The notes under the pieces were generated by a model that saw only the letters and a program-made list of their open reading frames with translations, did not search any database and was not told where the DNA came from. A DNA stretch of 64,000 bases from Verrucomicrobiota bacterium. GTDB taxonomy: Bacteria; Verrucomicrobiota; Verrucomicrobiia; CAIQCK01. The first letter of the stretch is position 1, and every line of letters starts with the position of its first letter. Where the stretch lies: NCBI GenBank assembly GCA_016222825.1, contig JACRQF010000014.1:248001-312000 (forward strand). The letters are read 5' to 3'. Made by a program: the position numbers and the translations under genes. Below are positions 59,501 to 64,000 of the stretch, piece after piece.

Positions 59501-60205
59501 ATGAACTTCAAGCTTCTTCTCCGCACCACGCTCAACCTTCTGCTTTGCTTCGCCGCCGCAACCCTCGCGTTCAGCCAGCAGCCCGCCACCGCGAAGGGCC
59601 AGCCGCCGAAACAAAACGCCCCGTCAACCATCGAGCAGTTGACGGCGCGCTACGAGAAGGCCGGCCGCGAAGCGTATGACCGGCGGCAGGACATCTTCAA
59701 AGCCGCCGCCGTGAAGCCGGGCGCGGTCGTCGCCGATATCGGCGCGGGCACGGGCTTGTTCACGATGATGTTCGCCGAGGCCGTCGGCCCGAAAGGCAAG
59801 GTGATCGCCGTGGAGATCGAGAAGCGTCTGACCGAGCACATCACCAGGCGCGCCAAGGAGGCCGGTCTCGCGAACGTGGAGACGGCGCTTTGCACGGAGC
59901 GGTCGGTGGAGTTGGCAGCGGGCTGCGCGGATGTGGTCTTCCTCTGCGACGTGTATCACCACTTCAACCACGCGAAGGACTCGATGGCTTCGATTCATCG
60001 CGCGCTGCGGCGGGGTGGCGAACTGGTGCTGGTGGAATTCAAGCGCATTCCCGGCAAGACGAAGGAGTGGATTGTGAAACACGTCCGAGCCGGGCAGGAG
60101 GTGTTCACGGCGGAGATCGAGGCCGCCGGTTTCAAGAAGGTCGAGGAGAAAGACTTCATGGACGAGAACTACTTCGTCCGTTTCCGCAAGGTGGAACGGA
60201 AGTAG
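59501..60205 (+). CDS. Exported SAM-dependent methyltransferase
   Basis: 234 aa. A signal peptide (LLLRTTLNLLLCFAAATLAF) is followed by a class I methyltransferase domain: motif I VVADIGAGTGLFTMMFAEA, strand 2 VIAVEIEKRLTEH, CADVVFLCDVYHHF and ALRRGGELVLVEFKRIP. Export is unusual because SAM is cytoplasmic; such proteins occur in planctomycetes and verrucomicrobia and may be lipid-anchored or use the fold for another reaction. It lies directly upstream of, and divergent from, the 1350-aa propeller protein, which itself contains a Rossmann-like methyltransferase part. Confidence 0.8.
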   Translation: MNFKLLLRTTLNLLLCFAAATLAFSQQPATAKGQPPKQNAPSTIEQLTARYEKAGREAYDRRQDIFKAAAVKPGAVVADIGAGTGLFTMMFAEAVGPKGKVIAVEIEKRLTEHITRRAKEAGLANVETALCTERSVELAAGCADVVFLCDVYHHFNHAKDSMASIHRALRRGGELVLVEFKRIPGKTKEWIVKHVRAGQEVFTAEIEAAGFKKVEEKDFMDENYFVRFRKVERK

Positions 60206-60211
60206 CCGGCC

Positions 60212-60256
60212 CAAAAAACAACCGATGCAGCCAGCGCGAGGCTGACTGCATCGGTT
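60212..60256 (-). terminator. Intrinsic terminator of sodB
   Basis: A perfect 11-bp stem AACCGATGCAG (60220-60230) / CTGCATCGGTT (60246-60256), extended by 4 bp (CAGC/GCTG) after one mismatch. In the minus direction it is followed by GTTTTTTGG. It ends sodB transcription and lies just after the convergent methyltransferase stop. Confidence 0.8.
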
Positions 60257-60283
60257 GCGTAACAGCAGGTTACCGCGTTGTCG

Positions 60284-60865
60284 CTACTTCAGGTTGTCGG
60301 CGACGAACGACCAGTTCGCGAGCTTCCAGAATTTCTCGACGTAGCCCGCGCGGGCGTTGCGATAGTCAATGTAGTAGGCGTGCTCCCAGACGTCGCAAGT
60401 GAGCAGCGGCTTCTTGGCCGTGGTGAGCGGCGTGCCGGCGTTGCTGGTGCTCTCGATGGCGAGGGAGCCGTCGGGGTTCTTGACCAGCCAGGCCCAGCCG
60501 GAGCCGAAGGTGCCCACAGCGGTGGCGGCGAACTTCTCCTGGAACTGCGCGAAGGAGCCGAAGTCCTTCTTGATCGCGTCGGCCAGCGCGCCGGTAGGCT
60601 CGCCGCCGCCCTTGGGCGAGAGGCAGTTCCAGTAGAACGTGTGGTTCCAGACCTGCGCGGCGTTGTTGAAGAGGCCGCCGGGAGCCGCCTTCTTGACGAT
60701 CTGTTCGAGGGTCAGGTTCTCAAACTCGGTGCCGGGGATGAGTTTGTTCAGGTTGGTGACGTAGGTCGCGTGGTGTTTGCCATAGTGATACTCAATCGTC
60801 TCGGCGGAGATGATCGGCGCCAAGGCGTCCTTGGCGAACGGCAGCGCGGGCAGTTTGTGCTCCAT
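60284..60865 (-). CDS. sodB: Iron superoxide dismutase
   Basis: 193 aa. It converts superoxide to oxygen and hydrogen peroxide in the cytoplasm. Metal ligands His27 (YHYGKHHATYV), His74 (AAQVWNHTFYW), Asp157 and His161 (CDVWEHAYYIDY) are present. Gln70 in FNNAAQ is the second-sphere residue typical of iron rather than manganese enzymes. AAGGAG precedes the ATG by 9 bases, a promoter is at 60920-60948, and a strong terminator follows. It is transcribed divergently from an ECF sigma factor gene. Confidence 0.95.
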   Translation of the reverse strand: MEHKLPALPFAKDALAPIISAETIEYHYGKHHATYVTNLNKLIPGTEFENLTLEQIVKKAAPGGLFNNAAQVWNHTFYWNCLSPKGGGEPTGALADAIKKDFGSFAQFQEKFAATAVGTFGSGWAWLVKNPDGSLAIESTSNAGTPLTTAKKPLLTCDVWEHAYYIDYRNARAGYVEKFWKLANWSFVADNLK

Positions 60866-60919
60866 AGGTTGTCTCCTTAAATAACACTCCTTCTTCTGAT
60901 TGGGTTTGAACAGCCGCGG

Positions 60920-60948
60920 AATGTAGGCGGCCTGCGGCGAGTGCGCAA
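60920..60948 (-). promoter_or_regulatory. Promoter of sodB
   Basis: Minus strand TTGCGC (60948-60943), 17-nt spacer, TACATT (60925-60920). The predicted start is near 60913, giving a 48-nt leader with AAGGAG before the ATG at 60865. Confidence 0.55.
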
Positions 60949-60995
60949 GGGCCAGCCGAAAAATCGCTGGACTGTTCCCGGCGCGGTGTTTGAGC

Positions 60996-61001
60996 TACGT
61001 T
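60996..61001 (+). promoter_or_regulatory. Possible -10 element of the sigma factor gene
   Basis: TACGTT ends 11 bases before the ATG at 61013, predicting a leader of about 5 bases. No good -35 hexamer is present at 16-18 bases, so the site is tentative; autoregulation by the ECF factor would use a different consensus. Confidence 0.25.
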
Positions 61002-61012
61002 GAGCCTGCCCG

Positions 61013-61588
61013 ATGGAACCGAGTGATGATGTGGAGTTGATGTTGCGCGTGCGCGACGGCCAGGACGCCGGCGCGTTCGAGGAACTCATGCGCCGCTACC
61101 AACGGCCGCTCACGGGCTTTCTCGCGCGTCTGACCGGCAACCTGGACTCGGCGCAGGACCTCGCGGAGGAAACCTTCGTCCGCGTCTGGCAATCCGCGCC
61201 GCGCTACCGGCCCTCGGGCAAATTCACGACGTGGCTCTTCACCATTGCCTCGCGCCTGGCCACCGATCACGCCCGCCGCGCGCACGTCCGGCGCGCCGTG
61301 CCGCTGGACGCGCCGATGGCCGACGACGGGCGGACGCTTGCCGAAAGGCTGGCGGACGCCGGCCCCGCGGCAGACCAGCAGGTGTCGCGCGAGCAGGACG
61401 CCGCGCTGGTGCGCGCGGCGGTGCAGGCGTTGCCGCTGGAGCAGCGCACGGCCCTGGCGCTCTGCGAGTTCCAGGACTTCAGCTACGCCGAAGCCGCGGA
61501 GGCGATGGGCTGTTCGGTGAAATCGGTCGAACTGAGAATCTACCGGGCCAAACAAGCTCTGCGCGAGAAACTCCGTCGGCTGCTCTGA
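61013..61588 (+). CDS. ECF-type RNA polymerase sigma factor
   Basis: 191 aa with sigma region 2 (FEELMRRYQRPLTGFLARL, DLAEETFVRVWQSAPRY, TWLFTIASRLATDHARRAH) and region 4 (LPLEQRTALALCEFQDFSYA followed by EAMGCSVKSVELRIYRAKQ). Regions 1 and 3 are absent, as in extracytoplasmic-function factors. A zinc-finger anti-sigma gene with a CnrX-like sensor lies about 1 kb away on the other strand (62594-63040), a likely but unproven partner. Neighbouring genes suggest control of metal or oxidative stress functions. Confidence 0.9.
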   Translation: MEPSDDVELMLRVRDGQDAGAFEELMRRYQRPLTGFLARLTGNLDSAQDLAEETFVRVWQSAPRYRPSGKFTTWLFTIASRLATDHARRAHVRRAVPLDAPMADDGRTLAERLADAGPAADQQVSREQDAALVRAAVQALPLEQRTALALCEFQDFSYAEAAEAMGCSVKSVELRIYRAKQALREKLRRLL

Positions 61589-61604
61589 GCCGTAACGACG
61601 AAGT

Positions 61605-62015
61605 TCACTGCTTCGCCGGGGCCTTCCCCTCGTCGTTGGCCACGCAGCAGAGGACCGGGTGATCCCCGCATTGTCTGCAACTGTGGATCCAGGTGGTTTC
61701 CTTGCTGCTCCTCTTGAGCGTGATCTTCCAACTGCAATCGGGGCAGGCGTGGGTGGAGATCGGCTCGACGACAGCGCCCCGGCCGGGTTTGACGGACAGC
61801 TCGCGTTTGGTGAGCACCGTCACCGTCCGGCACTTGGGGCAGGACATCGCAACCCTCGCGGTTTCCGGCAACGCCACGAATTCCTGCGGCATCACGCTCT
61901 TGTAGTGCAGCCACGGCTTGGTGCTGTAGTCGCGGCCTTTTTCCTGCGCGCCGACGGCGGGCAGCAGGGCCGCCACCGTCAACGCCACGATGGTTGAACG
62001 AGTAAACAGTTTCAT
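61605..62015 (-). CDS. Secreted CxxC-rich protein, paralogue A
   Basis: 136 aa with a signal peptide (STIVALTVAALLPAVGA). The mature part has paired cysteines CPKC, CPDC, CRQC and a CC, arranged like two zinc ribbons. It is closely related along its whole length to the protein at 63101-63505: DYSTKPWLHYKSVMPQEF versus DYSTKHALIYKQVTPQQF, and TKRELSVKPGRG versus TKRELGTKPGRG. A periplasmic metal-binding role is suggested by the cysteines and by the neighbouring CnrX-like sensor and metal-efflux adaptor. I do not recognise a named family. It follows the CnrX-like gene by 36 bases. Confidence 0.75.
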   Translation of the reverse strand: MKLFTRSTIVALTVAALLPAVGAQEKGRDYSTKPWLHYKSVMPQEFVALPETARVAMSCPKCRTVTVLTKRELSVKPGRGAVVEPISTHACPDCSWKITLKRSSKETTWIHSCRQCGDHPVLCCVANDEGKAPAKQ

Positions 62016-62051
62016 GGTTTTCCGATGGATATTGTTCGCGGCGCGCCAGCC

Positions 62052-62597
62052 TCAGTGCGACGGAGCCGCGCGCCCGGTTTGTTCCGGCTCCTGCGTTCCA
62101 TGGTGGTGGACGCCGCGGGGGCACTGGCCGCAAAGTTTTCCGGAAACCAGCTCGATGTAACGGCGCTGCTGCTCCGGCGTCAGGACGGACTTGATGCGGA
62201 AGAGATGCTGCACCGTCTCGCGTTCCGAGGCGGCTTGCGCGGCCTGCATCCTGCCCAGCAGCTCCTCCACCTTCGGCGTGATGCGGTCGGCGCGCTGCAA
62301 CTCCTGGCCGAGCGCCGCGCGCGCGGCGCAGAGGTCGGCGCAATGGCTGTCGCACTTGCCGGTGAACTCAGTGCCGAGCGAGGCGAGTTGGGCGCGCTGG
62401 GCGGGCGTCAGTTGGAGTTCCCTGGCGAGCCAGTCGCTGGTGCACGGCGCGGCCTGCCACAGCCAGAGCGCGGCGGAGCCGGCGGCGCCGAGGCCGATAA
62501 TGATCAGGGCGATGATCCAGTGTTTCTTCATGGCGTGTCTGGGGCGCTGGTTCAAGTCCACCAGTCGCTCTTCAGGTGTGGTCGGTTCCTCTTTCAT
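62052..62597 (-). CDS. CnrX/CpxP-like periplasmic sensor protein
   Basis: 181 aa from the ATG at 62597, which overlaps the anti-sigma stop by ATGA; an ATG at 62531 would shorten it to 159 aa. One membrane segment (IIALIIIGLGAAGSAALWLW) is followed by an alpha-helical periplasmic domain with LTPAQRAQLASLG and VLTPEQQRRYIELV, the LTxxQ-type motifs of CpxP/CnrX/ZraP proteins that bind metals. A Cys- and His-rich tail (CGQCPRGVHHHG) may bind metal. With the anti-sigma factor it probably relays periplasmic metal status to the ECF factor. Confidence 0.75.
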   Translation of the reverse strand: MKEEPTTPEERLVDLNQRPRHAMKKHWIIALIIIGLGAAGSAALWLWQAAPCTSDWLARELQLTPAQRAQLASLGTEFTGKCDSHCADLCAARAALGQELQRADRITPKVEELLGRMQAAQAASERETVQHLFRIKSVLTPEQQRRYIELVSGKLCGQCPRGVHHHGTQEPEQTGRAAPSH

Positions 62598-63040
62598 TGC
62601 AGACCCCGATAACCGGCGGTAAGCGATCCTGCCGGGAAGCTGCCGAGCTGGTTCAGGCCGATGGAGGCGAAGAGCTGCTGCTTCGCGCTGGCATCGGCGC
62701 GTTGGTGGGCAAGGACGCCGGTGATTGACAACATCGCCACGGCGGTGGCGCAGGCCGCGCTGAGCAGCCATGCCGGGCGCGGCCACCAGCCCCAGGCTGC
62801 GGCAGGGCGCTGGCGCTCGGCGGCGCGGATGCGGCTCCAGACGCGCTGCTCGAAGCCGGGCCGCGGATCGTCCTCGACGGCCCACCGGCCCATCGCGTCG
62901 TCAAGCTGCTGGAGTTCGTCGCGTTCGGCGCGGCAGGCGGGGCATGTTGCAAGATGCGCGGCGACACGATGCGCGCGGCGCGGCGGGAGTTGGCCGCCGC
63001 AGAAGGCGCTCAGATGACGTTGGACTCGTTTGCAGTTCAT
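62594..63040 (-). CDS. Zinc-finger anti-sigma factor
   Basis: 148 aa. The N-terminus has the zf-HC2/ZAS signature: CKRVQRHLSAFCGGQLPP and HRVAAHLATCPACRAE (H-x3-C-x2-C). A single membrane segment (PAWLLSAACATAVAMLSI) crosses the inner membrane. Such proteins bind ECF sigma factors in the cytoplasm and release them on a signal. The ATG at 63040 is chosen because it directly precedes the conserved region. The stop overlaps the CnrX-like gene by four bases. The likely partner sigma factor is at 61013-61588 on the other strand. Confidence 0.85.
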   Translation of the reverse strand: MNCKRVQRHLSAFCGGQLPPRRAHRVAAHLATCPACRAERDELQQLDDAMGRWAVEDDPRPGFEQRVWSRIRAAERQRPAAAWGWWPRPAWLLSAACATAVAMLSITGVLAHQRADASAKQQLFASIGLNQLGSFPAGSLTAGYRGLQ

Positions 63041-63065
63041 GGCCACGTTATGAAACGCGCCATGC

Positions 63066-63095
63066 CGCAAAAACCCTCGCGGGGAAACGCCCGCG
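63066..63095 (-). terminator. Terminator or attenuator between CxxC gene and anti-sigma gene
   Basis: A 6-bp stem CGCGGG/CCCGCG (63078-63095) with a 6-nt loop, followed in the minus direction by AGGGTTTTTGC. It lies in the 60-base gap after the CxxC paralogue B stop and may lower expression of the anti-sigma and sensor genes. Confidence 0.5.
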
Positions 63096-63100
63096 CGCTC

Positions 63101-63505
63101 CTATTTGGCTGCCGGTTTGCCGCCCTCCACCAAGGCGCAGCAGGTGACGGAATGGTCGCCGCAGTCCTTGCAGGTGTGGACCCACTCGGTTTCCTTGCCT
63201 CCCGGTTTCAGGGCGAGTTTGCCGCCGCAGCCGGGACAGGTGTGGGTGGTCATCGGCTCCATGACTGAGCCGCGGCCGGGCTTGGTCCCCAACTCGCGTT
63301 TGGTCATGACCATCACCGTCTTGCACTTGGCGCACATCATCGCCAGCGAGGCGGTGTCGGGCAGGGCGGCGAACTGCTGGGGCGTCACCTGCTTGTAGAT
63401 CAACGCGTGTTTGGTGCTGTAGTCGTGGTCAGCGCCTTGGGCGATGGCGGCAGCCAGCGTGGACAGAGCGGCAATCACTGCAATTGCTTGGATGGATAGT
63501 TTCAT
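63101..63505 (-). CDS. Secreted CxxC-rich protein, paralogue B
   Basis: 134 aa from the ATG at 63505, which starts a signal peptide (IAVIAALSTLAAAIAQG). CAKC, CPGCGG, CKDC and CC give the same ribbon-like cysteine arrangement as paralogue A (61605-62015). The two flank the anti-sigma and sensor genes. It lies between a metal-efflux adaptor (upstream) and the anti-sigma gene (downstream). I infer periplasmic metal or redox binding. TACACT lies in the leader on the minus strand but without a clear -35. The 235-base stretch 63506-63740 holds no gene that I can support. Confidence 0.75.
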   Translation of the reverse strand: MKLSIQAIAVIAALSTLAAAIAQGADHDYSTKHALIYKQVTPQQFAALPDTASLAMMCAKCKTVMVMTKRELGTKPGRGSVMEPMTTHTCPGCGGKLALKPGGKETEWVHTCKDCGDHSVTCCALVEGGKPAAK

Positions 63506-63740
63506 GGTTTTCGGTTGAGTTGGGAATGTGGCTTCTGTGGAGTGTAGCATCTCACGCGCCACGGGCGGAAAAGGGGATTCGACGCCTCGAAGCTGGCTGT
63601 CCTTGGACTCTCTGGCAAATACGCGGCAACGTCGTGGCAAAAACTGGCCACGTCATCCAAGACAACTCTCTGTTCCATCGGTCAGGAAGCTTGTCTGCGT
63701 CACGGCTGGAGACACAGTGGCGCGTGCCATCACCGGACCG

Positions 63741-64000
63741 TCAAATCGCTCTTCTTACCTCGCCGCACTTCAACATGGCCTTGCCGAAATACGGATTGCG
63801 GACGGACGGCTCCCTTTGCAGCCAACTGGCCTTGGCCATGTCGCAATAGACCACCAGATGACCGGTCCCGACCTTCTGGCGCTCCAGGAAACCGATGAGC
63901 GACGCGCTGAGCTGCTTGAAGCTCTCGCGCGCTTCGGCCAGGTCCTTGGCTCGCGCCAGGCTCCCGGCCTGCGCCGCGAGGTCCGCCGGCACCGTCTTTG
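63741..64000 (-). CDS. C-terminal end of metal-efflux adaptor (DUF3347-like), partial
   Basis: The last 85 or so residues of a gene that enters from beyond the window. HLVVYCDMAKASWLQREPSV and NPYFGKAMLKCGEV match the C-terminal DUF3347-type region found in CusB-like periplasmic adaptors of RND heavy-metal efflux systems and related copper proteins (CxMA, NPYxG, MxxCG). The Cys/Met residues would bind copper or silver. It precedes the CxxC protein, anti-sigma and CnrX-like genes on the same strand, which supports a metal-response module. The N-terminus and length are not visible. Confidence 0.65.
   Translation of the reverse strand, partial: KTVPADLAAQAGSLARAKDLAEARESFKQLSASLIGFLERQKVGTGHLVVYCDMAKASWLQREPSVRNPYFGKAMLKCGEVRRAI

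Overview
The window is GC-rich, densely coded chromosomal DNA with no ribosomal RNA, transposase or phage gene. The gene set suggests a verrucomicrobium, perhaps of the Pedosphaera/Limisphaera group. Pointers are multi-PAS kinases, Tat-exported Gfo/Idh/MocA and FAD oxidoreductases, squalene-cyclase-fold proteins, PQQ-propeller/malectin giants, a GH97 glucosidase, an anchored NrfHA nitrite reductase and many short palindromic repeats. The assignment is an inference from gene content; no 16S gene is present.

Layout. 1-1.2 kb: a GT9 glycosyltransferase behind tRNA-Val(CAC). 1.3-13.3 kb: six minus-strand signalling genes, namely two hybrid or receiver-fused kinases, a stand-alone receiver, a 1261-aa multi-PAS kinase, and a NarX/NarL-like pair. 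tRNA-Leu(TAA) follows. 13.6-29.7 kb: mostly plus-strand accessory genes (two squalene-cyclase-fold proteins, a Gfo/Idh/MocA oxidoreductase, an acyltransferase, a PIG-L deacetylase, secreted unknowns, an FAD oxidoreductase and a 1784-aa coiled-coil membrane protein). 29.7-41.6 kb: a surface polysaccharide cluster with WecB, WecD, WecE, a GT11 fucosyltransferase, several GT2/GT4 enzymes and three methyltransferases; WecD and WecE should make dTDP-Fuc4NAc. 41.7-46 kb: guaB, leuD and a GH97 enzyme. 46-48 kb: nrfHA behind an FNR-like box. 48.2-59.4 kb: two paralogous PQQ-propeller/methyltransferase-like/malectin proteins. Between them lie a repeat-rich intergenic mosaic, containing 28 exact 21-bp units, and a compact C-M-R-V restriction-modification operon. 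59.5-64 kb: a secreted methyltransferase, Fe superoxide dismutase, an ECF sigma factor, an anti-sigma factor with a CnrX-like sensor, two paralogous secreted CxxC proteins, and the end of a probable metal-efflux adaptor.

Promoters of the form TTGnnn-(16-18)-TAnnnT can be read before many genes and help choose starts. In several cases the -10 lies so close to the start codon that the transcript should be nearly leaderless. The most unusual items are the 21-bp array flanked by a duplicated vsr end, the paired GACT-N3-AGTC operator of the restriction system, repeat elements that have become coding sequence in two genes, and the metal-stress module with its two secreted CxxC proteins.
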